A stretch of 64,000 nucleotides of DNA, from NCBI GenBank assembly GCA_002359185.1, contig DEML01000120.1, positions 11,561 to 75,560 on the forward strand. Reading direction: 5' to 3'. A program made the translations under genes and the position numbers. The notes beneath the pieces are model-generated. The model was not told the origin of the DNA, made no database searches, and saw nothing but the letters and a program-made list of their open reading frames with translations. The first letter of the stretch is position 1. Every line of letters begins with the position of its first letter. This DNA is from Planctomycetaceae bacterium UBA2671 (lineage in GTDB: Bacteria; Planctomycetota; Planctomycetia; Planctomycetales; Planctomycetaceae). Shown here one piece after another: positions 17,721 through 26,500 of this stretch.

Positions 17721-18109
17721 TCACATTACTTAACCAAATTGCCCTATTAGATTACTGTTATTCCGACAGGTACAATATTTGCGTCAGTAAATATTTTTTA
17801 AGCCAATTTCAATTCAGCATGCAGGAATACATGCTGAATTGAAATTATGATACCTTCTAACATAGCCGTTTCTATGAATGTGTATTGAGGGGTTGACTGG
17901 GAATTCAGGATTCAAACCATCAAAAAAGTCGCAACAGGAAACTGCAAGCTGCAGCAATTTGACACTCCAATTGTTCGCTAAACAACCAACGTGATCGTTT
18001 AGTGGTCAATAACAACATTCCCTTTCTATTTCTTCCAGGAATTAAATCAACTTTTCACGCATTTTCCTTTTTATGCTGACTGGGTCGCAATCGAAACTAC
18101 TTTCTTTCT
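17721..18109. other. 389-base intergenic region upstream of the hybrid kinase
   Basis: Apart from the long palindrome at 17805-17846 I see no gene and no convincing promoter match. It presumably carries the kinase promoter. Confidence 0.4.
17805..17846. repeat. Perfect 17-base inverted repeat with 8-base loop
   Basis: AATTTCAATTCAGCATG and its exact complement flank CAGGAATA. There is no T-run on either side, so it is not a standard intrinsic terminator. It lies 85 bases after the response-regulator stop and could be an RNA-stabilising hairpin, a REP-like unit or an operator. Confidence 0.8.
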
Positions 18110-20944
18110 ATGACTGATCCCCTTGGAACTACCGTACTGGCACCTGCATATCCACTCTGGAAGGGTATTGTGATTGGGGTTACTACGGCTCTCATCGCGA
18201 TTCTACTCAGAGAATTATTGGGATATGCGTATGACCAGGATGAAACACCGTTTCTTTTATTTCCTGCTTCAATAATTATCGCGGCTCGAATTGGGGGATT
18301 GCGGGCTGGTGTGTCCGCTCTGGCTTTGACATCGTTGTATTCTCTCTTCCGATTTTTACCTGCAGGGACCGCCACAGATCCCAATTATATTACACCTTTA
18401 ATTAAAACGGGTGTTTTTATATTTGAGGGGGGGATCATTTGCAGCTTGATTGGCGTGTTACAGCAAACTCGCAGGTCAGCTGTGACCAATGAGGCCAAGG
18501 CAATTTTAGCGGAAAAGTTTTCCCGGGATTACTACGAACAGGTTCTCTCAACTCAGGAAGAACTCAATGCACTCGAGACCACTTACCGGGATTTGATTGA
18601 TTCCAATGTCATCGGGATGATGCTTTGCAGTTTTGAAGGCAAATTTTATGAAGCCAACGATGCCTTTCTTGATTTGCTCGAATACACCAGAGAAGATTTA
18701 AATAATGACGAATTGAACTGGATTTCCCTGACTCCCAAAGATTTTCGAGACCGCGACCTGCATGCCATTGAAGAACTCAAAAAGCATCGTCGAATCCCTC
18801 CCTTCGAATTGCAGTTTATCTCAAAGACAGGGTTAATTCGAAATGTCCTCATCGGAGCAGCCTCGACAGGGACGGGAGATAAATTCATTGCCTTTGTTCT
18901 CGACCGCAGTGAAAATGCTCAGTTTCAGAGTGAATTGCAAACCGCTTTGAATCTTGCTGAAACTGCGAATCGTACAAAGACTGAATTTCTGGCAAATATC
19001 AGTCACGAGCTTCGCACTCCACTCAATGCAATTATCGGAATGACTGATCTCGCACTCGATGAAGACATTTCCGATGTGATGCGAGACTATATTCAAACCG
19101 CGCGCGATGCTGCTCAAACGCTAACCTTTTTAATCAATGACATCCTCGACTTCTCTCGGATGGAAACTGGACATTTCGAATTGGATCTCGATCCCTTTGA
19201 ACTTCCGACTTTGGTCGAGCAGACACTTAAAACACTTTCTTTGCGTGCCCATCAAAAAGGTCTGGAGTTAATTTCCCATATTTCTCCTCAGGTGCCCCGT
19301 TATGTCAACGGTGACAAAAACCGGATTCGACAAGTCATCGTGAATGTTGTTTCCAATGCAATTAAATTTACCGAGCAGGGAGAAGTCTTTGTTGATGTCT
19401 CACTGACTGACGAAGCGGCCGAAAATGATCAGATGAACTGGATCAATATCAGTGTTCTGGATACGGGTATTGGTATCTCGAAGGAGGATCAAACCCGAAT
19501 TTTCTCACCGTTTACCCAGGTCGATGCTTCCACAACTCGGAACTATGTCGGGACGGGATTAGGACTTGCAATTTGCCAGGAAATCGTTTCCCGCATGGAA
19601 GGAAGAATTGAAGTCAGCAGTGAACCGGGAGAAGGGAGTCGATTCGATATCATTATTCCTCTGGAATCTGCTGTACAAAGCGTGCCTCCGCCAACTCGTT
19701 CCATTACAATTGATGATTTTCATGGTGCCCGGGTGCTCATCGTCGACGATAATGAAACCAGTCTCCGCACCCTCAAATCGACACTCGAAAACTGGAGTAT
19801 GAATCCTGAAACTGCAACAACGGCAGCAGAAGCAATCCAAAAACTTAAGAATTCCCCGCGTGAAGATTCAGAAGAGCAATTTCGGGTGCTGCTCGTCGAT
19901 GGCTTAATGCCTCAGATGGATGGCTTTGAATTTCTGGAAAGTATCAAGAAAGATGGTATCCTTCCCGAAGCCTCCTTAATGATGCTGTCTTCAGCAGATC
20001 GAATGATGTTTGAAAGCCGCTGTGAATCGGCTCCTGTCGATGCCTTTATCGAGAAGCCCATCAGTCAGTCAACATTGATGGACACACTTGTCAATCTGCT
20101 CAGTGGTCGGGTACGTCCAAAAACGTTTGAGAAGCGTATTCGTCCCACCAAGAATGAACCGCTCACGATCCTGGTTGCTGAAGATACGCCTGTGAATCAG
20201 AAAGTTGTTGAACAGATTCTCAAAAAACGGGGGCATAATGTTGTCTTGGCCAATAATGGTCGAGAAGCACTGGATCTGTTTTTTGAGAACGATTTCGATC
20301 TGATTTTGATGGACATGCAAATGCCCACCATGGATGGGTTACAGGCCACTAAAGCAATTCGCGAGAATGAAGATCCTAATGTTCCCCCGATCCCGATTAT
20401 AGCTTTGACCGCGCATACCATGAAGGGGGATCGTGAACGTTGCATTGATGCTGGAGCTTCAGATTATCTCTCCAAGCCAGTCGATGCCGAAGCCTTACTC
20501 GATATGATTGAAACATTGGTTCGGAGTTCCGGTCGAAAGTCGACAAGAATTCCAACGAAAACAGATAAACCTCGTGATGAATTTGCAATCCCGGAAAAGT
20601 TTCACGGCGCCCTGCAACGTATGGGAAACGACGCTGTGTTATTTAGCGAGATGATCACTATGTATTGTGACGATTATCCCTCGTTATTGGAGCAACTCCA
20701 GTCCGAAGTCGTTGCTGAAAACTGGGAGGAAGCCGGCCATCACGCCCATCGACTTAAAGGACTGGTTTACAGCTTCGGGACATCCCTTCCTCCCTGTGAA
20801 ACGATACTGGTCATTGAGCAAAAGATTAAAGACCATGGGAGCCAACTTCTCGAATCGCTGCTCACTCGCTACGAAAATGAATTAAGTAAACTCAGTGACG
20901 AACTCCAGGATGTACGCGTAAAAATTCTGACCATTAAATCGTAG
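18110..20944 (+). CDS. Hybrid sensor histidine kinase (membrane, PAS, HK, two receivers, HPt)
   Basis: 944 residues. The N-terminus holds about four membrane helices of DUF4118/KdpD type (about 15-118). A short coiled coil leads to a PAS domain (about 150-280; LIDSNVIGMMLCSFEG). HisKA carries His299 in SHELRTPLN; the HATPase domain has NAIKFTEQGE, DTGIGI and GTGLGLAI. Receiver 1 has Asp597 (LLVDGLMPQ), receiver 2 has Asp735 (LMDMQMP), and a C-terminal HPt domain has His880 (HHAHRLKG). This is a complete four-step phosphorelay in one chain. It follows the sigma-54 regulator in the same direction, and phosphate transfer from HPt to that regulator is a reasonable inference. Confidence 0.95.
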   Translation: MTDPLGTTVLAPAYPLWKGIVIGVTTALIAILLRELLGYAYDQDETPFLLFPASIIIAARIGGLRAGVSALALTSLYSLFRFLPAGTATDPNYITPLIKTGVFIFEGGIICSLIGVLQQTRRSAVTNEAKAILAEKFSRDYYEQVLSTQEELNALETTYRDLIDSNVIGMMLCSFEGKFYEANDAFLDLLEYTREDLNNDELNWISLTPKDFRDRDLHAIEELKKHRRIPPFELQFISKTGLIRNVLIGAASTGTGDKFIAFVLDRSENAQFQSELQTALNLAETANRTKTEFLANISHELRTPLNAIIGMTDLALDEDISDVMRDYIQTARDAAQTLTFLINDILDFSRMETGHFELDLDPFELPTLVEQTLKTLSLRAHQKGLELISHISPQVPRYVNGDKNRIRQVIVNVVSNAIKFTEQGEVFVDVSLTDEAAENDQMNWINISVLDTGIGISKEDQTRIFSPFTQVDASTTRNYVGTGLGLAICQEIVSRMEGRIEVSSEPGEGSRFDIIIPLESAVQSVPPPTRSITIDDFHGARVLIVDDNETSLRTLKSTLENWSMNPETATTAAEAIQKLKNSPREDSEEQFRVLLVDGLMPQMDGFEFLESIKKDGILPEASLMMLSSADRMMFESRCESAPVDAFIEKPISQSTLMDTLVNLLSGRVRPKTFEKRIRPTKNEPLTILVAEDTPVNQKVVEQILKKRGHNVVLANNGREALDLFFENDFDLILMDMQMPTMDGLQATKAIRENEDPNVPPIPIIALTAHTMKGDRERCIDAGASDYLSKPVDAEALLDMIETLVRSSGRKSTRIPTKTDKPRDEFAIPEKFHGALQRMGNDAVLFSEMITMYCDDYPSLLEQLQSEVVAENWEEAGHHAHRLKGLVYSFGTSLPPCETILVIEQKIKDHGSQLLESLLTRYENELSKLSDELQDVRVKILTIKS

Positions 20945-21150
20945 CTTCATTCTTAAATGATCCCGGGACGAGTGTGACAAGATAAGATGCCTGCAATCCG
21001 CTGAAGATTGCTCATGTCACTTTCTCAGTCAATCAGAACAGAACCCTGAGCGTTCATTAGGAAGTTGTTAGTGGTTGATCAACGACCACATATTGCTCAA
21101 TTTTCTACAAATCACACAAGATCCAGCAATTTCAAGCCGTTTCGACTTTT
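20945..21150. other. Intergenic region upstream of the small stress-protein operon
   Basis: No gene seen. It ends in the sigma-54 promoter at 21151. Activator-binding sites would be expected here; GTGGTTGATCAACGACCAC (about 21071-21089) contains a GTTGATCAAC palindrome within a larger dyad (GTGGTTGATCAACgACCAC), a good candidate enhancer site 60-80 bases upstream of the promoter. Confidence 0.5.
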
Positions 21151-21166
21151 TGGCACGCCTTCTGCA
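21151..21166 (+). promoter_or_regulatory. Sigma-54 promoter of the YtjA/PMP3 operon
   Basis: TGGCACGCCTTCTGCA matches the -24/-12 consensus TGGCACG-N4-TTGCA at all but one position, with correct ten-base spacing. Predicted start near 21177 and a leader of about 63 bases. Confidence 0.85.
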
Positions 21167-21239
21167 TTAACTTAATTTCAGATGCAAGAGTTGTTCTGGC
21201 ATCAGTCAAAATACGAGTTATTCAATGAAGGAGAGAGCG

Positions 21240-21404
21240 ATGTTAAGCTGGGCATTGACATTTTTGGTTATCGCGTTGATTGCAGCTGTTCTTGGTTTTG
21301 GTGGAGTTGCAGGGACTGCTGCCAGTATTGCAAAAATCCTGTTTGTTGTATTCCTGGTGCTGTTTGTGATCTCATTGATTATGGGGCGTCGTACTGCCGT
21401 CTAG
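21240..21404 (+). CDS. DUF1328 / YtjA-family small membrane protein, 54 aa
   Basis: 54 residues starting MLSWALTFLVIALIAAVLGF, then GGVAGTAASIAKILF and FLVISLI-type hydrophobics ending GRRTAV. This is the diagnostic pattern of the DUF1328/YtjA family: two short membrane helices around a Gly/Ala hinge. AAGGAG lies 8 bases before ATG 21240. The family is small, stress-associated and of unknown mechanism. It is the first gene after a near-perfect sigma-54 promoter and is followed by a PMP3-type gene, suggesting an envelope-stress operon. Confidence 0.92.
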   Translation: MLSWALTFLVIALIAAVLGFGGVAGTAASIAKILFVVFLVLFVISLIMGRRTAV

Positions 21405-21468
21405 TCGCAATTCATTAACGATGAATTTGAATGACAGATTTGAACACGACAAAAACGAGGAGAATGTT

Positions 21469-21660
21469 ATGAGTACAGCTTCTAAACCAGACTCAGTACT
21501 GGGCGACTTTGTAAAATTATTATTTTCGATTCTGCTACCTCCGGTAGGTGTCTTCTTTGAAGTTGGCCTGGGGATGCATTTTTGGCTGAATATTGTTTTG
21601 ACTCTCTTAGGATATTTCCCTGGTGTCATTCACGCTGTTTATATTATTGCCAAGAAGTAA
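21469..21660 (+). CDS. YqaE/PMP3 family small membrane protein
   Basis: 63 residues with two membrane helices. LLPPVGVFFEVGLGMHFWLNIVLTLLGYFPGVIHAVYII carries the PMP3 pattern (PPxGVF..G, N..LT..GY.PG..HA.Y). Yeast Pmp3 limits membrane hyperpolarisation and salt sensitivity; bacterial roles are little known. The start is ATG 21469, after GAGGAG at 6 bases; the longer frame from 21421 adds a polar tail without a ribosome site. It is 64 bases downstream of the YtjA gene and presumably on the same sigma-54 transcript. Confidence 0.92.
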   Translation: MSTASKPDSVLGDFVKLLFSILLPPVGVFFEVGLGMHFWLNIVLTLLGYFPGVIHAVYIIAKK

Positions 21661-21744
21661 AGTAGGGGGATTGCTGTGAAATCATTCGCATTCATTTGTG
21701 TCACAGCAATCCCAATAAGTTGAGGAAGGAAATCAGGTTGAGCA

Positions 21745-21999
21745 ATGAATACCATGCAAACCGATAATCTGGCCTGTAGAATACGTTTGCTTGAAGACCA
21801 GATTGATGTCGTCAAGAAAAAAGCAGAATACGCAAGTCGAGATAGTCGTTATGAATGGGAGCTTCTCATTGAAAAGATGGTAGATCGCCTAAACGATCTG
21901 TTGGAACTCGCTAATACAACTGCCCCTGGGCTGGTTGGATCCTCAGACGATGAGGGTGAAGATAATAAACATCATGGTCTGAATCCAAGTCGAGTTTAA
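21745..21999 (+). CDS. Small soluble coiled-coil protein, unrecognised
   Basis: 84 residues. Residues 8-58 form a charged amphipathic helix with heptad-like hydrophobics (LACRIRLLEDQIDVVKKK; LLIEKMVDRLNDLLEL), followed by an acidic, His-containing disordered tail (SSDDEGEDNKHHG). No signal peptide or membrane segment. AGGAAGG about 15 bases and GAGGAAGG slightly further upstream give a weak ribosome site. It is the last gene before a strong terminator, so it belongs to the YtjA/PMP3 transcription unit. Function unknown. Confidence 0.7.
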   Translation: MNTMQTDNLACRIRLLEDQIDVVKKKAEYASRDSRYEWELLIEKMVDRLNDLLELANTTAPGLVGSSDDEGEDNKHHGLNPSRV

Positions 22000-22023
22000 A
22001 TTGACTTAGTGACTATGAAATTA

Positions 22024-22076
22024 CATCAGGCTGGTTTGTCTCATTCGATGAGACTCTCCAGCCTGGTGTTTTTTAA
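22024..22076 (+). terminator. Strong intrinsic terminator of the small stress-protein operon
   Basis: CATCAGGCTGG pairs with CCAGCCTGGTG and an inner GTCTC pairs with GAGAC, giving an extended hairpin followed by TTTTTT. It may also end the convergent minus-strand VOC gene. Confidence 0.9.
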
Positions 22077-22084
22077 TACCGATT

Positions 22085-22501
22085 TCATGTAACTTCTAGA
22101 GTTGGGCCGACCCAGAAATAGGGATTGTGAGCCACTTCCCATAGAAATCCATCAGGATCTTTAAAATAGCCAGAGTAGCCTCCCCAGAAAACTTTCTGCC
22201 CCGGTTTTACTAATTTACCTCCTGCCAATACTGCTTCCTCCAAAACCGAATGAACTTCAGCTTCGGAGGAAACATTATGTGCCAACGAGAAACCAGGAAA
22301 TCCGTTTCCGTCTGCAGAGACCATCGCGTCGGCTGCCAGTTCCTGTCTTCCATATAAACTCAACCAGGTTCCATTTAAAGTGAAAAATGCGACCGTTGGT
22401 GGAGATTCCATTCGTGGGAATTTCAGACCCGACTCATAAAATTCAATCGAACGTGATAAATCACGAACTCCGAGAGTAATCATGCTGATTCGCGACTGCA
22501 T
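22085..22501 (-). CDS. VOC (glyoxalase / bleomycin-resistance fold) family protein
   Basis: 138 residues from ATG 22501; a TTG 18 bases earlier is an unlikely start. The two beta-alpha-beta-beta-beta halves of the VOC fold are visible: MITLGVRDLSRSIEFYESGL at the N-terminus and GYSGYFKDPDGFLWEVAHNP at the C-terminus, with the conserved DPDG.LWE ending in the metal-ligand Glu. Such proteins bind a metal and act on small molecules (lyases, dioxygenases, thiol transferases); the substrate here is unknown. It lies 24 bases downstream of an esterase gene on the same strand and is probably co-transcribed. Confidence 0.9.
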   Translation of the reverse strand: MQSRISMITLGVRDLSRSIEFYESGLKFPRMESPPTVAFFTLNGTWLSLYGRQELAADAMVSADGNGFPGFSLAHNVSSEAEVHSVLEEAVLAGGKLVKPGQKVFWGGYSGYFKDPDGFLWEVAHNPYFWVGPTLEVT

Positions 22502-22525
22502 TCTAAAATTCCAGTTCAATTAGAT

Positions 22526-23374
22526 TTAATCGTCGAGAAACTTCTTGATTTCGACCAGCACCAAATCACAACCCGGGTTGACCATCGTGCCATGGTTGAA
22601 ACCGTCCAGTTCATACAGCTTCGTCTGCTGATGCCCGGCTTCTTTCATCAAACGAGCCAGCAATGCATTTTCTTCATATCGTCCCCAGAGCTCTAACTCA
22701 CGATCGCCCGTAATCAGAATCAGCGGAGGGCAATCTTTTCGGTTATGAAAAATCGGAGCGAACTTGTCACTGATTGGTTGGGAACGCGGAAGGCCTCGTT
22801 CCTCTCGGATTGTCGTATGCGTAATGGTCTGACCACTCAAAGGAAGTAATCCCGCAATCGCATTGGCTTCGATCCCGTAGACCTTGAGATAAGATGGATC
22901 TAAACCAATCATGCTTGTTAAATACCCACCAGCGGAATGCCCTGAGATAAATATTTTCTGGGAATCTCCACCATAAGATTCAATATTCTTGAACGTCCAA
23001 GCAACTGCGGCAGCGGCATCGTCAATAAAGTCTGGATTTTTAGCTTTAGGAAACAGTCGATAATTGACGGCTACGATCGCAATCCCGTGATTTCTCAATC
23101 GCTCTGGGAACGATCGCTCGCCCGACTTCAATCCTCCACCGTGAAACCAGACGATGGTCGCAAAACCAGCATCATTTGAAGGATACTCGACATCCAATCG
23201 ACAGCGTTCCTGCATGTATTCTGTCAATACCTTGTTCGTCTTATGATCACGATAAGGAATATCCTTCACGATTATCGTCTCTGCAGAATTTCCTGTTTCT
23301 TCGGAGTAAAGCGAATGCTGATTTGATGTCCCGCAGCAAACAATAATAAGCGCGATTGTGATCCACTTTGTCAT
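22526..23374 (-). CDS. Exported alpha/beta-hydrolase (esterase/lipase, HGGG type)
   Basis: 282 residues from ATG 23374 with a signal peptide (MTKWITIALIIVCCG). The longer frame back to 23527 lacks a ribosome site. The oxyanion-hole motif is WFHGGG (about 77-82), the nucleophile elbow GHSAGG (about 144-149), and the His is in DGFNHGTM near the C-terminus. A catalytic Asp is likely in LITGDRE. This is the hormone-sensitive-lipase / BD-FAE layout used for acetyl-xylan, feruloyl or carboxyl ester hydrolysis. The substrate is unknown; an exported carbohydrate esterase would suit a polysaccharide-degrading planctomycete. Confidence 0.9.
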   Translation of the reverse strand: MTKWITIALIIVCCGTSNQHSLYSEETGNSAETIIVKDIPYRDHKTNKVLTEYMQERCRLDVEYPSNDAGFATIVWFHGGGLKSGERSFPERLRNHGIAIVAVNYRLFPKAKNPDFIDDAAAAVAWTFKNIESYGGDSQKIFISGHSAGGYLTSMIGLDPSYLKVYGIEANAIAGLLPLSGQTITHTTIREERGLPRSQPISDKFAPIFHNRKDCPPLILITGDRELELWGRYEENALLARLMKEAGHQQTKLYELDGFNHGTMVNPGCDLVLVEIKKFLDD

Positions 23375-23591
23375 GGTTACTTTTCTCACTGGGATTTGTT
23401 TCGTTAAAGTGCTTGTCAAACTGATATTCATCTCGGAAGAATTGTAGTGAAACAGCAGGGCGGTCAAAACGGACATCTCTAAGCCGATCAACTCAAAATG
23501 AATCTGCTTTCGGTTGTGTGGTTTCACAGAGAATGATACGGTTCACTTGCATCAAACTCTACTTATCACACCCTGCTGAAGAGATCTCACA

Positions 23592-26500
23592 ATGTTGCGT
23601 ACGGTTAAGCTCTGCACTCTCTCTCTTTTCTGTCTGGCATTCTGCCATATTGCTGGAGATATTACTCCTGCAGTTGCTGCTGACGAATCGAAAAATTCTG
23701 TCTTTATAACACCTAAGGAAGCTGCTGAAAATTCCGACTTTAAAATTCAGGGAGAATACAAAAAAGAGGGGCAGGGAATTCAGGTTGTCGCGTTGGGAAA
23801 AGACGACTTCCAGTGCGTCATTTATGGTGGAGGTTTACCCGGAGCCGGTTGGGACTTGAAAACGAAACGAGTGATTGAACTCGATGGCGACACAGTGCTC
23901 GATCTCGTTGAAGATCATGAGAAGGTAGATCGTAAAAGTCCGACGATGGGAGCCAAGCCTCCCGCATCTGCTGTCATGATGTTTGATGGGACAAAGAAAT
24001 CTGTCGAAGAACACTGGAAGCCGGGAGCCAGAGTCACTGACGATGGCTTACTGATGGAAGGACTCACCAGTATCGACACCTTTGGCGATTGCAGTATCCA
24101 TATCGAATTTCGACTCCCCTTTATGCCAGAAGCTCGTGGTCAAGGTCGGGCCAATAGTGGAATCTATGTTCAAGGTCGCTACGAATGCCAGATGCTCGAT
24201 TCTTTCGGCCTGGAAGGAAAGCACAACGAGTGTGGAGGGATTTATACAACGAAAGATCCTGACCTCAATATGTGTTTTCCTCCGTTATCCTGGCAAACTT
24301 ATGATATCGATATTCGCTCCGCGCGTTTCGATGATGCCAGCCAGAAAACTGAGAATGCTCGCATCACAGTTCGGCTCAATGGTGTGATCGTTCAAAACGA
24401 TGTCGAATTACCGAAACCGACTCCCGGCTCCCAAATTAAAGAAGACCCCTCTCCCGGCCCCATCCATTTGCAGAATCATGGGAATCCCGTTCGCTATCGC
24501 AACATCTGGGTCCAGCCTCGCGATTTCACTTCCTTGACATCCCGCCCCATCGTTCCAGGCTTTGAACGGTTTCATACAGGTCCGAATGCCGATCTGGCAG
24601 CAGGTGGAAATTTATTGCTGGGAGAATTGAACTGCACAGCCTGTCATCAGGTCGATGGACAGCGGAAGCAACAGATCTTAACTAAGCAGGCGCCACGTTT
24701 AAATGATGTTGGTAAACGGATTGATGCCAATTATCTCTTGAAGTTCATCGCCGATCCCCATGCCATTAAACCGGGAACGACGATGCCGAATCTGTTCGCA
24801 GATCTTTCTTCTGAAGAGCAGAGAAAAGTTATTGAACCGATCACTCATTTTCTCGCTTCAACTGGAAATATTGCACACAGTCCGATTGATCGAGCCTCCG
24901 TTAAAAAAGGCATGAAACTGTTTCACGAAACAGGTTGTGTTGCCTGCCACGCTCCTCAGGATGGTGAGTCGAAAACTCCCTCGGGCACTACTATACCGCT
25001 AATCCATCTGGAAGAAAAATACAGTATCAGTTCGCTGGCCGAGTTCTTGAGAAATCCCCATGCGATCCGACCATCAGGACGCATGCCTATTTTTAATCTG
25101 GAAAAAGAAGAACCTGTCGACCTGGCTCATTATCTTCTTAGAGACCGCGATGAGTCTTTGGATGATCCGCGCTGGCATTACGATCTTTTTCATGTTGCCA
25201 TCCAATCCCTGGCTGATTTCCCGAAAAAAGAAACAAAAGTCAGCTCAGGGAAGTCCTCCAGTCTGGATGTGTCTGTTGCGGATAAGAAGGATCAATTTGC
25301 ACTGCAATTCAGCGGATTTCTCAAAATTGAAAAGGAGGGTGACTATCGATTTCACCTCGGCTCCGATGATGGCAGCCAACTGATTATTGATGGCAAATCA
25401 ATCGTCGAAGTTGATGGCATTCATCCTCACAGCGTGAAGTCGGAATCGACAAAGTTGACAGCCGGGATGCACAATATTGTCGTCAACTATTATGAGTACG
25501 GCGGAGAAGAATCTCTCGGCCTGGAAATTGAGGGTCCCGGGATTTCTCGACGCGATATTACTCCGCTCGTGTTTCTGTCAGAAAACCCGGAGGAAACCAA
25601 ATCGTCAGAGGATGAAACGAAGAATGATAACCGTTTTGTCTTCGACTCCAATCAGGTAGAACAGGGCCGCCAGTTATTCTCCAGTGTCGGCTGTGCTGCC
25701 TGTCATGAATTGAAAATTGACAATAAAAGAATCGACTCCGAACTCAAAGCTCCGTCACTGGCAGCTATGGACTCGGTCAAAACAGATGCAGGCTGTCTGG
25801 CTGCTGAACCCGCTGCAAAGATTCCAGCTTATAATCTGAGCGATCCTCAAAAACTGGCTCTGGCCTCAGTCCTCAAGACAAAACCCGATCCTCAAGCAAA
25901 TGAAGATGTCCAGAAGATTCATCAATCCATGGTCGCCTTTAACTGCTACGCATGTCACAGCCGCGGTGGAATCGGGGGTCCGGAACAATCTCGTAACCCA
26001 CTGTTTCTGACAACAATTCCAGAAATGGGTGATGAAGGTCGTGTCCCTCCTCCACTTGATGGAGTTGCGGATAAACTGACCGAAAACTGGTTGAAGCACG
26101 TGTTGAATAACGGGGCCAAAGATCGACCTTATATGAAAACACGGATGCCCAAGTTCGGTGGTGAAGTTGCGAAGTTGACGGAATCTTTTGTCGCAGCCGA
26201 TCAGAAAACAGAAGCGACAATCCCGGAGATTCCAGAAGCTGTGCACCGTGCCAAAGCAACAGGTCGTGAACTTGTCGGTGGCAAATCGCTGGCTTGTATC
26301 AAATGTCATACATTCGGCGATATCGAAGCGACCGGAATTCAGGCGATTGACCTGCTGACGATGAGTAAACGATTGCGGGAAGACTGGTTCTATCGCTACC
26401 TGCAGGATCCCATTAAGTATCGTCCAGGCACACGGATGCCGAATGTCTTTCCGAATGGAGTGAGTGCTGATCGTAAGATCTACGAAGGCGATCCTCACAA

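Noticed and set aside
25866..26498. 210-codon minus-strand frame
   Set aside because: Antisense to the haem-bearing part of the pentahaem mosaic; no promoter or ribosome site.
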